A stretch of 64,000 bases of DNA from an uncultured Allorhizobium sp. (GCA_958439205.1 OY288189.1:3053001-3117000); one strand, 5' to 3'; shown: positions 52,953 through 61,110, numbered from the stretch's first letter. The notes: a model not told the origin generated them from the letters alone. Numbers and translations are program-made.

Positions 52953-53255
52953 TCAGCTTGCGCGCGCGTCCAGGAATTCCACGCCCATTTCGCGTTCGCT
53001 GCGCCATTTGACGGCGCAGTCGTGGGTCGTGCCGTCGTCGAAGCGGAGGCGGAACTGGGGAGGAATGTCGGCGGTCGATTCGAAGGTCACCTTGGCGCCA
53101 ACGGGCGAAAGGTTGCGAATCATGCAGTCGAAGGTCGAGTGGCCGCCGGGCAGAATGGCACGGCCGGCCTTCAAGGCCCTGAGACGGGGCTGGCGACGAC
53201 GTTCTGGTTGGGTCATGGCTGGCTGGGTCGCGGCTGGCTGGTTCATGGCATGCAT
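52953..53255 (-). CDS. PilZ-domain protein
   Basis: 100 residues. The N-terminal Gln/Pro/Ala stretch is followed by RRRQPRLRAL (RxxxR) and NLSPVGAKV (NxSxxG), the c-di-GMP contacts, then FRLRFDDGTTHDCAVKWRSEREMGVEFLD. It differs from the two tandem copies at 36 kb but has the same motif set. Start choice between 53255 and 53246 is uncertain; neither has a strong Shine-Dalgarno. It is between tRNA-Leu and wrbA. Confidence 0.82.
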   Translation of the reverse strand: MHAMNQPAATQPAMTQPERRRQPRLRALKAGRAILPGGHSTFDCMIRNLSPVGAKVTFESTADIPPQFRLRFDDGTTHDCAVKWRSEREMGVEFLDARAS

Positions 53256-53363
53256 CCGGTTATGCTTTACAACCAACAGCATGCATCACAACGCTGAAGA
53301 GAGCGTTTTGTAAACCGGTCGCCTTTTAACGATCACCCCGCGACAGAAGAGCGCGCAAGAAAA

Positions 53364-53388
53364 AAGGCGGAGCCTGAGGCCCCGCCTT
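53364..53388. terminator. Terminator after wrbA
   Basis: Stem AAGGCGG / CCGCCTT with an 11-nt loop, followed leftward by TTTTTTC, about 26 nt beyond the wrbA stop. Confidence 0.8.
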
Positions 53389-53413
53389 TCTGCATTCTTT
53401 TCTAAACCTGAGA

Positions 53414-54010
53414 TCAGGCGAGCTTGGCAGCCAGCTTTGCGACATGGGCGCCCTGGTAGCGAGCACCTTCGAGTTCGATCTCGGAGGGCTGGCGCGAACC
53501 GTCGCCGGCCGTGATCGTGGAAGCGCCGTAGGGCGAGTTACCCATGACTTCGCTCACACCCATCTGGCCCTGGAAGGCGTACGGCAGGCCTGCATAGAGC
53601 ATGCCGTGATGCAGGAAGGTCGGGATGAAGCCCATGATCGTGGTTTCCTGGCCGCCATGCTGGGTCGCGGTCGAGGTGAACATCGAGCCGAGCTTGCCGG
53701 TCAGCTTGCCCTGGGCCCAGAGGCCGCCGGTCTGATCCCAGAAATTGCGCATCTGCGAGGCGACCGTGCCGTAACGGGTGCCGGCGCCGACGATGATGGC
53801 GTCATACTGGTCGAGCTCGGACGGGTCGGCGATCAGGGCCTGCTGGTCCATCTTGTAGTAAGAAGCCTTGGCCACATCATCGGGCACCAGTTCCGGAACG
53901 CGCTTGACGGTGACGTCGGCACCAGCAGACTTTGCGCCTTCGGCAACGGCGTAAGCCATCGTCTCGATGTGACCGTAAGCGGAATAGTAGAGAACCAGTA
54001 CCTTGGCCAT
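53414..54010 (-). CDS. wrbA: NAD(P)H:quinone oxidoreductase WrbA
   Basis: A flavodoxin-like FMN enzyme reducing quinones by two electrons. The 198-residue product begins [19 protein letters not shown] (FMN phosphate loop), has [43 protein letters not shown] and [15 protein letters not shown], all WrbA hallmarks. AGGGAG precedes ATG 54010; 37 upstream codons in frame have no support. Confidence 0.95.
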   Translation of the reverse strand: MAKVLVLYYSAYGHIETMAYAVAEGAKSAGADVTVKRVPELVPDDVAKASYYKMDQQALIADPSELDQYDAIIVGAGTRYGTVASQMRNFWDQTGGLWAQGKLTGKLGSMFTSTATQHGGQETTIMGFIPTFLHHGMLYAGLPYAFQGQMGVSEVMGNSPYGASTITAGDGSRQPSEIELEGARYQGAHVAKLAAKLA

Positions 54011-54205
54011 GTCGTATCTCCCTTTGAACATGCGGACCCGCCGCGCTGAATGGATGAGCCAGATGTAGCGCATTCCACGGTTGCGACCAGTCACGCCCTC
54101 GGGAACGCAGTGTTCAATCAAACACCGCCTTTACTTCTCTTCCCGGACACAAAACGGTAACCTCTAAGTCTTCAACCGCCTGCCCCATCCCATAGGACCT
54201 CATCC

Positions 54206-54991
54206 ATGACCTCCACGATCAAGACCGCCGCGATGCTCGCCATCGGCGACGAACTCCTGTCCGGCCGCACCAAGGACAAGAATATCGGCCATCTCGCCGA
54301 TCTCCTGACTGTCGCCGGCATCGATCTGAAAGAGGTGCGCATCGTCTCGGACGAGGAGGATGCGATCGTCGCGGCGCTGAATGCGCTTCGCGCCAAATAC
54401 ACTTACGTCTTCACCTCGGGCGGCATCGGCCCGACGCATGACGACATCACGGCGGATGCCGTGTCCAAGGCTTTCGACGTTCCCTGCCTGCATGATCCCG
54501 CCGCCATGAAGCTGCTCGGCGACATGTATGCCGGACGCGGACTGGAATTCACGCAAGCCCGCCAGCGCATGGCGCGCATGCCGGAGGGCAGCCGCCACAT
54601 CCCGAACCCGGTCTCGACCGCCCCCGGCTTCATCATCGGCAATGTGCATGTGATGGCGGGCGTGCCGCAGGTCTTCCAGGCGATGATGGCGCATGTGATC
54701 GATACACTGCCGGCCGGCCAGCGGGTGCTGTCGCGCTCTATCCCCTGCCCCTTCGGCGAAGGCGATATCGGAACCGCCCTCGGCGCGATCCAGAAGGCAC
54801 ATCCGGAGACCTCGATCGGCTCCTATCCGCATTTCGACGGCATTCGCTTCTCCACCGAGTTGATCGTCAGGGCGCGCGACCAGGCAGTGGTCGATGCGGC
54901 AGCAGCCGATGTCGAGGCGATGATCGAGGCCTTGCGTTCGGAGAAGGATGCGGCCGCCAAGCGCGATCTCGGCACCGGCGAAGTCGCCTGA
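54206..54991 (+). CDS. CinA N-terminal (MoCF/molybdopterin-binding-like) protein
   Basis: 261 residues, starting IKTAAMLAIGDELLSGRTKDKNIGHLADLL, the CinA/MoaB start; then TSGGIGPTHDDITADAVSKAF and GNVHVMAGVPQVFQAMM. It is the N-terminal half of CinA without the C-terminal nicotinamide-nucleotide deamidase (PncC) domain. Such stand-alone forms are common in alphaproteobacteria; ADP-ribose or NAD-related pyrophosphatase roles have been suggested for CinA, but no role is shown here. It is divergent from wrbA. Confidence 0.88.
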   Translation: MTSTIKTAAMLAIGDELLSGRTKDKNIGHLADLLTVAGIDLKEVRIVSDEEDAIVAALNALRAKYTYVFTSGGIGPTHDDITADAVSKAFDVPCLHDPAAMKLLGDMYAGRGLEFTQARQRMARMPEGSRHIPNPVSTAPGFIIGNVHVMAGVPQVFQAMMAHVIDTLPAGQRVLSRSIPCPFGEGDIGTALGAIQKAHPETSIGSYPHFDGIRFSTELIVRARDQAVVDAAAADVEAMIEALRSEKDAAAKRDLGTGEVA

Positions 54992-55006
54992 GGCAAGTCT
55001 CGCGGC

Positions 55007-55020
55007 TTGACCTCGGTCAA
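55007..55020 (+). promoter_or_regulatory. FNR/FixK-type box upstream of the universal stress gene
   Basis: TTGACCTCGGTCAA fits the anaerobox TTGAY-N4-RTCAA. It lies ~80 bp before the start codon. A TTATCT at about 55048-55053 would place it close to -42. Confidence 0.6.
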
Positions 55021-55092
55021 GGCGGAACATCGTACCGGAACCCATAGTTATCTCATGCGGACGATGAATAAGTTTCGCGAGAGGAGACCACC

Positions 55093-55935
55093 ATGGGTTA
55101 CCGGACACTTCTTTCCATATTGGACACCCCGAAGACCACGCGGCAGGTGACGGATTTCACCGTCGCCATCGCCAACCAGTTCCAGTCGCATGTGATCGGC
55201 GCGCATGCGGAAGCCGTCGCCATGGTGCCGCTCGTCGCACCGATGGAGATCCCGGACCCTGCGACCGTGCAGGCATTGCAGGACATGGCGCATCAGGAAA
55301 CCGAAAGCGTCGAGAAGATCTTTCGCGAGATCGGCACCCGCGAGGGGCTCTCGCACGAGTGGCGCAGCTTCGTCACGTCATCGGGTTTCAACTCGGCCTC
55401 GCTGATCGACAGCGCCCGCAGCGTCGATCTCGTGATCGCCGCCCAGGGCGAAACCGGCATGCTGTCGGAGACCCGCTCCGAACTCGAAAGCTTCCTGTTC
55501 GAAAGCGGCCGTCCGGTGCTGCTGATCCCGCATATCCTGAAAGAGCCGAAGCCGATCCGCCGGGTACTGGTTGCCTGGAACGGCTCGCGAGAGGCGGCCC
55601 GCGCTACCTTCGACGCACTTCCCTTCCTGAAGGCCGCCGAGGTGGTCGAGATCTTCACGGTCGATGCCTCCGACACCGCCACCCAGACCGGTTCGATGGC
55701 AGGAGCCGAGATCGCCGCGTCGCTTGCCCGCCACGGCATCAATGTCACGCTCACCTCGTCGGAAAAGACTGGCCTCTCCCCGGCCATCGCGATCGAGAAC
55801 CGCCTGTCGGACAGCTCCATCGATCTCCTGGTCATGGGTGCCTATGGCAACAAGCGCTGGTGGGAAATGCTGTTCGGCGGCGTCACCCGCACGCTGCTTG
55901 ATTCGATGACGGCGCTGACGCTACTGTCGCGCTAA
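55093..55935 (+). CDS. Universal stress protein with tandem Usp domains
   Basis: 280 residues of two UspA folds. The C-terminal one has the ATP-binding loop GAYGNKRWWEMLFGGVTRTLL (G-x2-G-x9-G-x-T, given as GAYG and GGVT); the N-terminal one lacks it. Rhizobial tandem Usps are often induced by low oxygen. AGGAGA precedes the ATG. The FixK/FNR-type palindrome supports control by oxygen. Confidence 0.9.
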   Translation: MGYRTLLSILDTPKTTRQVTDFTVAIANQFQSHVIGAHAEAVAMVPLVAPMEIPDPATVQALQDMAHQETESVEKIFREIGTREGLSHEWRSFVTSSGFNSASLIDSARSVDLVIAAQGETGMLSETRSELESFLFESGRPVLLIPHILKEPKPIRRVLVAWNGSREAARATFDALPFLKAAEVVEIFTVDASDTATQTGSMAGAEIAASLARHGINVTLTSSEKTGLSPAIAIENRLSDSSIDLLVMGAYGNKRWWEMLFGGVTRTLLDSMTALTLLSR

Positions 55936-56158
55936 TCCAGAGCGAGAGCGGGATGGAACACGGGCCTTGCCAGAGGCTTCGGATTCCCGCTAATAGCAAC
56001 GGCCAAAGACTGGAGCCCCTCGGGGACGAGCTTCGCGCGGTACATGCCGCGCGAAACGCGTTTCAGGACCGCGCACACGGCGGCCCGCCCAAGGATCCGG
56101 TCCATGGCGCCGCAATCCGGCGCGGACGATATCATCCAGCCAGCGGAGCCCTCTTTCC
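55936..56158. other. Intergenic region with a stem-loop, upstream of gpt
   Basis: No convincing gene. It holds a strong stem-loop TTCGCGCGG / CCGCGCGAA with a 6-nt loop (56032-56055). Without a T-run it is not a clear terminator and may act in the gpt leader. Confidence 0.4.
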
Positions 56159-56656
56159 ATGTCTCTTCCCGATAAAGCCTTCCCCGTCTCCTGGGACCAG
56201 TTCCACCGCGATGCCCGTGCGCTTGCCTGGCGCCTTGCCGGCCTCGGCCAGGAATTCCGCGCCATCGTCTGCATCACCCGTGGCGGCCTGGTGCCGGCTG
56301 CGATCATCTCGCGCGAACTCAACATCCGCCTGATCGAGACGGTCTGCGTCGCCTCCTATCATGACTATGTCAACCAGGGCGAAATGAACCTCTTGAAGGG
56401 CATTACCGCCGAGCTGATGGTCAATGGCGGCGAAGGCGTGCTCGTGGTCGACGATCTGACCGATACCGGCAAGACCGCACTTGAAGTCCGCCAGATGATG
56501 CCCAAGGCGCATTTCGCCTGCGTCTACGCCAAGCCGAAGGGCGTCCCGACCATCGACACCTTCGTCACCGAAGTCTCCCAGGACACCTGGATCTACTTCC
56601 CCTGGGACATGGGCTTCACCTATCAGGAGCCGATCGCCAAGGGCTCGAAGGGCTGA
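56159..56656 (+). CDS. gpt: Xanthine (guanine) phosphoribosyltransferase
   Basis: Salvages xanthine and guanine with PRPP. The 165-residue protein has the PRPP-binding motif [17 protein letters not shown], with the N-terminal [15 protein letters not shown] and the late [17 protein letters not shown], fitting the enterobacterial Gpt family. A strong terminator follows. Confidence 0.93.
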   Translation: MSLPDKAFPVSWDQFHRDARALAWRLAGLGQEFRAIVCITRGGLVPAAIISRELNIRLIETVCVASYHDYVNQGEMNLLKGITAELMVNGGEGVLVVDDLTDTGKTALEVRQMMPKAHFACVYAKPKGVPTIDTFVTEVSQDTWIYFPWDMGFTYQEPIAKGSKG

Positions 56657-56680
56657 TAGCCCTCCTCCTCTATCATCGAA

Positions 56681-56707
56681 AAAGCCTGCGCATCGCCGCG
56701 GGCTTTT
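56681..56707 (+). terminator. Terminator after gpt
   Basis: Stem AAAGCCTGCG / CGCGGGCTTT (one T-G pair) with a 6-nt loop, then TTTTT. Intrinsic terminator 24 nt after the stop. Confidence 0.9.
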
Positions 56708-56751
56708 TTTATGCCTGTCTTTCTCTCGGGCACGGCCCCACGCTGAAAGAC

Positions 56752-56776
56752 GGAACAAAACTGGCGCTCGGTCGTC
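56752..56776 (+). promoter_or_regulatory. Weak EcfG-type promoter upstream of DUF2231
   Basis: GGAAC (56752-56756), 16 bp, then CGTC (56773-56776): one mismatch to GGAAC-N16-CGTT. It lies ~38 bp before the start codon. Confidence 0.4.
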
Positions 56777-56813
56777 TGGCTAGGGTATCCCATCCCTCCA
56801 GATCGAGATCGCC

Positions 56814-57251
56814 ATGGCCATCCATTCTCCGCCCGCTGCCGGAAACGCCTATCCGTTTTCCGCGCTTTTCGCCCCCTTCCCCTTCGTCTGCTTCACCCTG
56901 ACGCTGATCACCGACATCCTCTACTGGCAGACGTCGCATCTTATGTGGAGCAACTTCTCCGACTGGCTGCTGTTCTTCGGCCTGATCTTCGGTGCATTCG
57001 CCGTGCTTGCCGGCCTTATCGATCTTGCCCGCCCCGCCACCCGTGCGCTTCGTCCGCGCTGGCCGGCGTCCCTCGCCTTTATCGGCATTCTGGTGCTCGC
57101 CATCCTCAACAGCTTCATCCATGCCGGTGACGGCTGGACCGCCATCGTGCCTTACGGCCTCATCGCCTCGACCGTCACCGTGATTGCCATGATCGCTTGC
57201 GTCTACCTCACGGCAGACCAGCGCGCGGCCGATGCCTGGAGAACACCATGA
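56814..57251 (+). CDS. DUF2231-family membrane protein
   Basis: 145 residues, four predicted helices: PFPFVCFTLTLITDILYW, WLLFFGLIFGAFAVLAGLI, LAFIGILVLAILNSFIH, and LIASTVTVIAMIACVYL. HAGDGW lies between the last pair. DUF2231 proteins are often paired with sugar/PQQ dehydrogenase-like genes, as here: its stop overlaps the downstream ATG by 4 nt. No catalytic role is assigned. It may be the membrane partner for electron transfer. Confidence 0.88.
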   Translation: MAIHSPPAAGNAYPFSALFAPFPFVCFTLTLITDILYWQTSHLMWSNFSDWLLFFGLIFGAFAVLAGLIDLARPATRALRPRWPASLAFIGILVLAILNSFIHAGDGWTAIVPYGLIASTVTVIAMIACVYLTADQRAADAWRTP

Positions 57252-58891
57252 AACGCCTTACCCTGCGCCATGCCGCGCTCGCGTCCACAGCCGTCCTGAT
57301 CATCGCACTGACAGGCTGCAGCGACGACAACGACAATTTCGACATCACCAGCCAGATCGGCCCCGATCCCGTCCTCCCCGAGCCGAGCCAGTCGCTGGTG
57401 CCCGACCTCAAGGTCGCGCCCGTCGTCGGCTGGGCTGATAACGAGACGCCTGATGTCATCGAGGGCTTCACGATCACGGCCTATGCCAAGGAGCTCGTCA
57501 ATCCGCGCACCGTGCACACCCTGCCGAATGGCGACGTGCTGGTCGTGCAGAGCAAGGCACCGCCCGGCAAGCCGGTCGAGCGGCCGAAGGACGTCATTCG
57601 CGGCTTCATCATGTCGATCGCCTCGGGTGGCGGTGGCGGCGACAAGCCGACCAATCTCATTACCCTCCTGCGCGACACGGACCGCGACGGCACGGTCGAC
57701 GAGCGCCGCGATATCCTGAAGGATCTCAACTCGCCCTTCGGCCTCGCTTTCGTCGACGACACGCTCTATGTCGCAGCCGCTGACGCGGTGCTCGCATATG
57801 ACTACCAGCTCGGCCAGAACGAGATCACCACCCCGCCGCAGGTGCTCACCCCCCTGCCCGGTGGACCGATCAACCACCACTGGACAAAGGATCTGGCGCT
57901 CAGCCCTGATGGCCGTTTCCTCTACGCCTCGGTCGGCTCCAACTCCAATGCCGGCGAACGCGGGCTGGAAGCCGAAAAGGGTCGCGCTGCCATCTGGCAG
58001 ATCGACCGGGAAACCGGCGCCTCGCGCGTTTACGCCTCTGGCCTGCGCAACCCGAACGGCCTTGCCTTCAACCCGGAAAGCGGGGCGCTGTGGACCGTCG
58101 TCAACGAGCGCGACGAACTAGGCCCGAACCTCGTTCCCGACTACATGACCTCGGTCCAGGATCGCGGCTTTTACGGTTGGCCTTGGTCTTACTATGGCCA
58201 GCATGTCGATCCGCGCCTGCACCCGCCGCGGCCCGACATGGTCGAGCAGGCAATCAAGCCCGACTATGCGCTGTCGAGCCACGTGGCGGCTCTCGGCCTC
58301 GCCTTCTCCATGGGCACAGCCATGCCTCAGGACTTTGCCAACGGTGCCTTTGTCGGCAATCGCGGCAGCTGGAACCGTGATCAGTTCAACGGCTACAAGG
58401 TGCTTTACGTGCCCTTCGAAAACGGGCGACCGACCGGTGAACCGCGCGACGTGGTCACGGGCTTCCTGAACGCCGAAGAAGAGGCCCGCGGTCGCCCCGT
58501 CGGCGTCGGCTTTGATGGCACGGGCGCGCTTCTGATCGCCGATGACGCCGGCAACACGGTCTGGCGTGTGGCCGCCGAAGGGGCAACCGCCCTCGCCGCG
58601 CCGCTCGGCACCGACCAGATGCCGGCCGGTTCGCCGGTAGCTGCGGAACAGACCGCAGCCGGCGATTCTGTCGAAGGCACGCCGCCGGCAACGGGAGCAA
58701 CGCCGCCTGCCCCGGCGCCGTCTACCACCTCACCTGCCGAAGATCGGGCTGTCGCGCCGACACCGGACGCACCCGCCAATACCGGTGACGGGACGCTCGC
58801 TCCACCCACGCCGCCACAGACGGATGTCCCGGCAACTGCCCCGGAAGGTGCGGTTCAGGATGCCGCCCCGCCGGCACCCGCCCAGCCATAA
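57248..58891 (+). CDS. L-sorbosone dehydrogenase-like lipoprotein (PQQ-type beta-propeller)
   Basis: 547 residues. A lipoprotein signal with LTGC lipobox (residue ~22) starts the protein from the ATG at 57248; then a six-blade beta-propeller with the family segments ASGLRNPNGLAFNPESGALW, NERDELGPNLVPDYMTSVQ, RGFYGWPWSYYGQHVDPR, and FVGNRGSWNRDQFNGYKV. The C-terminal ~90 residues are Pro/Ala/Thr-rich and disordered. This is the soluble aldose sugar dehydrogenase-like fold that uses PQQ. PQQ binding is inferred. It overlaps DUF2231 by 4 nt. Confidence 0.85.
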   Translation: MKRLTLRHAALASTAVLIIALTGCSDDNDNFDITSQIGPDPVLPEPSQSLVPDLKVAPVVGWADNETPDVIEGFTITAYAKELVNPRTVHTLPNGDVLVVQSKAPPGKPVERPKDVIRGFIMSIASGGGGGDKPTNLITLLRDTDRDGTVDERRDILKDLNSPFGLAFVDDTLYVAAADAVLAYDYQLGQNEITTPPQVLTPLPGGPINHHWTKDLALSPDGRFLYASVGSNSNAGERGLEAEKGRAAIWQIDRETGASRVYASGLRNPNGLAFNPESGALWTVVNERDELGPNLVPDYMTSVQDRGFYGWPWSYYGQHVDPRLHPPRPDMVEQAIKPDYALSSHVAALGLAFSMGTAMPQDFANGAFVGNRGSWNRDQFNGYKVLYVPFENGRPTGEPRDVVTGFLNAEEEARGRPVGVGFDGTGALLIADDAGNTVWRVAAEGATALAAPLGTDQMPAGSPVAAEQTAAGDSVEGTPPATGATPPAPAPSTTSPAEDRAVAPTPDAPANTGDGTLAPPTPPQTDVPATAPEGAVQDAAPPAPAQP

Positions 58892-58983
58892 ACGGTTGAT
58901 CGGCAATTGTTGAAACGACAAGGCCCTCCAGATCACTCCGAAGGGCCTTGCTTTTGCGCTGTATGGACCCGGACGCTCCAGCC

Positions 58984-59517
58984 TCAGGCCGGCAGGCGTC
59001 GGTCATAGTCGTCCTTCAAGGCCAGCCATCCATCCCAGAAGGGTGCGGACTGCGTGCTGTTCAGCTTGGCTGAGAGTATGTCGAGATGCATGTGCCAGCC
59101 GGCGCCGACCATCAGCAGATTGGCGCGGTCCGAAATCCGCCTGTGCGTCACGGTCAGCAACACCTCGTCGCCTTCAGCCTTGAGATCGAAGGCCACCTCG
59201 CCGCTCTCGCCCCAGGTGAAAACGAGACGCTTGTCTTTCTGCACTTCGAGAACGCGGCTCTTCATCCGCATTTCCTCGCCAAAACCATCCGGCCTGTGGC
59301 CGGGCGGATCGGTGAGTTCATCATTGCGCCAGACCAGTTCGAAGGCAGCGCCCGCCTTCTCTTCCATGGCGCCGGCCGCCAACCACTTGCGGCGCATCTC
59401 GCCATCGGTGAGATAGCGCCAGATCCGCGAGGCGGGACCGGGCAAAAGTCGCTCGATTACCAAGGTCGCCGGCTCGCTCAGCCGGCCATAGGGGTTGATG
59501 CCAAGTCTTTCCGTCAT
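58984..59517 (-). CDS. SRPBCC/AHSA1-family protein
   Basis: 177 residues of the activator-of-Hsp90 homology/START-like fold: EPATLVIERLLPGPASRIWRYLTDGEMRRKWLAAG, then LVFTWGESGEVAFDLKAEGDEVLLTVTHRRI. These bind hydrophobic ligands; ArsR-linked copies are common. GGAG sits 7 nt before ATG 59517; an ATG two codons earlier overlaps the ArsR stop. It is co-transcribed with the ArsR gene. Confidence 0.88.
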   Translation of the reverse strand: MTERLGINPYGRLSEPATLVIERLLPGPASRIWRYLTDGEMRRKWLAAGAMEEKAGAAFELVWRNDELTDPPGHRPDGFGEEMRMKSRVLEVQKDKRLVFTWGESGEVAFDLKAEGDEVLLTVTHRRISDRANLLMVGAGWHMHLDILSAKLNSTQSAPFWDGWLALKDDYDRRLPA

Positions 59518-59519
59518 CG

Positions 59520-59894
59520 TCATTCTCCATCGGTTTGCTCTCGGGTGAATGCGGCATCCTCCGCACGAAGGAGCCGTTCGAGGACGTCCAGCCGGCCGGC
59601 CCAGAAGTGCTCGTAGTCGCTCAGCCACTGGTGGGCGCCGGCAAGCGGCCCCGGTTCCAGACGGCAGAGATGGGTGCGCCCTTTGACCTCACGGCGGATC
59701 AGGCCGGCCGTCTCCAGCACCTTGATGTGCTTGGAGGCCGCTGCCAGCGACATGGCGAAAGGTTCAGCCAGTTCACCGACGCTGAGTTCGCCCTTTGACA
59801 GGGCCGCCAGCATGCGGCGACGGGTCTGGTCGCCCAGCGCGTGAAAGATCGTATCGAGGGGGTGTTCTAATAATTCAACCATGTGGTTGAACAT
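59520..59894 (-). CDS. ArsR-family transcriptional repressor
   Basis: 124 residues, winged helix: LDTIFHALGDQTRRRMLAALSKGELSVGELAEPFAMSLAAASKHIKVLETAGLIRREVKGRTHLCRLEP. No metal-binding Cys pattern is seen, so it probably responds to something other than a metal, as with SRPBCC-linked ArsR proteins. Two TTCAACCA/TGGTTGAA-like palindromes lie at and just upstream of the start. ATG 59894 has AGG upstream; ATG 59882 sits inside the first palindrome. Confidence 0.88.
   Translation of the reverse strand: MFNHMVELLEHPLDTIFHALGDQTRRRMLAALSKGELSVGELAEPFAMSLAAASKHIKVLETAGLIRREVKGRTHLCRLEPGPLAGAHQWLSDYEHFWAGRLDVLERLLRAEDAAFTREQTDGE
59874..59891. promoter_or_regulatory. ArsR operator 1
   Basis: TTCAACCA-TG-TGGTTGAA, perfect 8-bp arms, overlapping the arsR start region. 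Matches the second palindrome 40 bp away. Confidence 0.65.
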
Positions 59895-59914
59895 GCGCCT
59901 GCCACGGAGTATTG

Positions 59915-59930
59915 TCAACCATCTGGTTGA
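59915..59930. promoter_or_regulatory. ArsR operator 2
   Basis: TCAACCA-TC-TGGTTGA, same sequence as operator 1 with 7-bp arms; 40 bp from centre to centre (about four helical turns). Confidence 0.65.
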
Positions 59931-59958
59931 GCAATTCCAAGCCTCGCGAATATGGCTT

Positions 59959-60123
59959 TCAGATGAGGATCAGTCCGCCAAGGACCAGCACCAGAAACAG
60001 GCCGCCGATGACAAGCGACCAGGCTGAGAGCACGAAGCCGGGTTTGGCACCGCTGTCGGATCGGGACGCATAATCGGTGTCATCGCGTGGCTCCCCGCCA
60101 TTCTGTCCTGGTTCCAGCGCCAT
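59959..60123 (-). CDS. Short single-pass membrane protein (54 residues)
   Basis: MALEPGQNGGEPRDDTDYA, then a polar stretch, then a membrane helix near the C-terminus (VLSAWSLVIGGLFLVLVLGG). GGGGAG lies 5 nt before ATG 60121-60123, an excellent Shine-Dalgarno. An EcfG-like promoter on the same strand (60156-60180) lies ~33 nt upstream, and the divergent DUF1206 gene has one too. Small membrane proteins of this sort are often stress-induced. The function is unknown. Confidence 0.7.
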   Translation of the reverse strand: MALEPGQNGGEPRDDTDYASRSDSGAKPGFVLSAWSLVIGGLFLVLVLGGLILI

Positions 60124-60155
60124 CGGATGCTCCCCTGTTGATTGCCTTTGCGGCT

Positions 60156-60180
60156 AACCCCTTGCTGAGCTGTCGGTTCC
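60156..60180 (-). promoter_or_regulatory. EcfG-like promoter for the small membrane protein
   Basis: Read leftward: GGAAC (60180-60176), 16 bp, then GGTT (60159-60156): one mismatch to CGTT. Confidence 0.5.
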
Positions 60181-60230
60181 GCTGGGCATGCAAAGAAGAC
60201 CTGGTCAGGCGGGATCAATGCAGGGGAAAC

Positions 60231-60255
60231 GGAACCCCACCCTCTCTTCTCCGTT
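60231..60255 (+). promoter_or_regulatory. EcfG/RpoE2-type promoter for the DUF1206 gene
   Basis: GGAAC (60231-60235), 16 bp, CGTT (60252-60255): exact match to the general-stress consensus, 28 bp before the start codon. Confidence 0.75.
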
Positions 60256-60282
60256 CTCTCCGGAGATAAGGAGAGGCTTTCC

Positions 60283-61110
60283 ATGAACACGCGGTCGAAA
60301 TTTCACTTGCTGGCACGAGCGGGCTACAGCGCACGCGGCATCGTCTTTCTGCTGATTGCGGCGCTGGCACTGTTTTCCAGCTTTGCCGGCGGCAGGCCGG
60401 ATACGCAGTCGGCGCTCTCAGCCATCCTGCAGCAGCCTTTCGGACGGATCTGGATCGGCCTGATCGGGCTCGGGCTTGCCGGCTTTGTCGTCTGGCGGCT
60501 CGCCCAGTCGCTCGCCAATGCCGATGGCCAGGATGATGACCTCAAGGGCTATGCAATCCGCGCGGCACTCTTCGGTAGTGCCATCACCTATGCAGGCCTT
60601 GCGGTCACCAGCCTGATGATGGCCCTGCAGATGTCGGGTGGCGGCGGCTCCGGTGGCGAAGAGGGCCTGGCTGCCTGGGTCATGGCCCAGCCTTTCGGTC
60701 GCTATCTCGCCGGTATCATCGGCATCGGCTTTGTCATCGGCGGCGTGATCACCGCGATGAAGGGGATCAAACGCCGGTTCGGTCGCTATCTGGACCTCGA
60801 TGCGGAGAAGAACTCGCCGGCCGTGCTCATCTCCATCTACGGCCTTGTCGCACGCGGTGCGGTCTTTGCCATTATCGGCATCTTCTTTGTCTATGCCGGC
60901 TTCACTGTCGACCCGGAGCAGGCCGGCGGCATGGCCGATGCCTTGGCCTGGGTGCAGAGCCTTCCATTCGGCAGCGTCATCTATGCCGTGGTCGCGGTGG
61001 GTCTCGCCGCCTTCGGCATCTATAACTTCGTCGAGGCCCGCTACCGGCGCATCGAGGCGCCTGATGTCGCTGGCATCCGCCGTCAGCTACCGCTCGGCCG
61101 CTTCAATTAA
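60283..61110 (+). CDS. DUF1206-family membrane protein
   Basis: 275 residues with three similar pairs of helices; each repeat has a G/A-R-x-x-Y/V..G-V/I-F pattern (LLARAGYSARGIVFLLIA, YAIRAALFGSAITYAGLAV, LVARGAVFAIIGIFFV) followed by a QPFG-like turn (LQQPFGR, AQPFGRY, QSLPFGS). That internal triplication is the DUF1206 hallmark. AAGGAG precedes the ATG. Stress induction is suggested by its EcfG promoter. The molecular role is unknown. Confidence 0.85.
   Translation: MNTRSKFHLLARAGYSARGIVFLLIAALALFSSFAGGRPDTQSALSAILQQPFGRIWIGLIGLGLAGFVVWRLAQSLANADGQDDDLKGYAIRAALFGSAITYAGLAVTSLMMALQMSGGGGSGGEEGLAAWVMAQPFGRYLAGIIGIGFVIGGVITAMKGIKRRFGRYLDLDAEKNSPAVLISIYGLVARGAVFAIIGIFFVYAGFTVDPEQAGGMADALAWVQSLPFGSVIYAVVAVGLAAFGIYNFVEARYRRIEAPDVAGIRRQLPLGRFN

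Noticed and set aside
55026-55051. GGAAC-N17-AGTT before the universal stress gene
   Set aside because: The -10 half mismatches, and the FixK/FNR-type box explains the promoter better.
55932-56135. 67-residue leftward frame in the usp-gpt gap
   Set aside because: No ribosome-binding site and no conserved look.
59970-60290. 106-residue leftward frame
   Set aside because: Overlaps the better supported 54-residue membrane protein in another frame and crosses the DUF1206 promoter.
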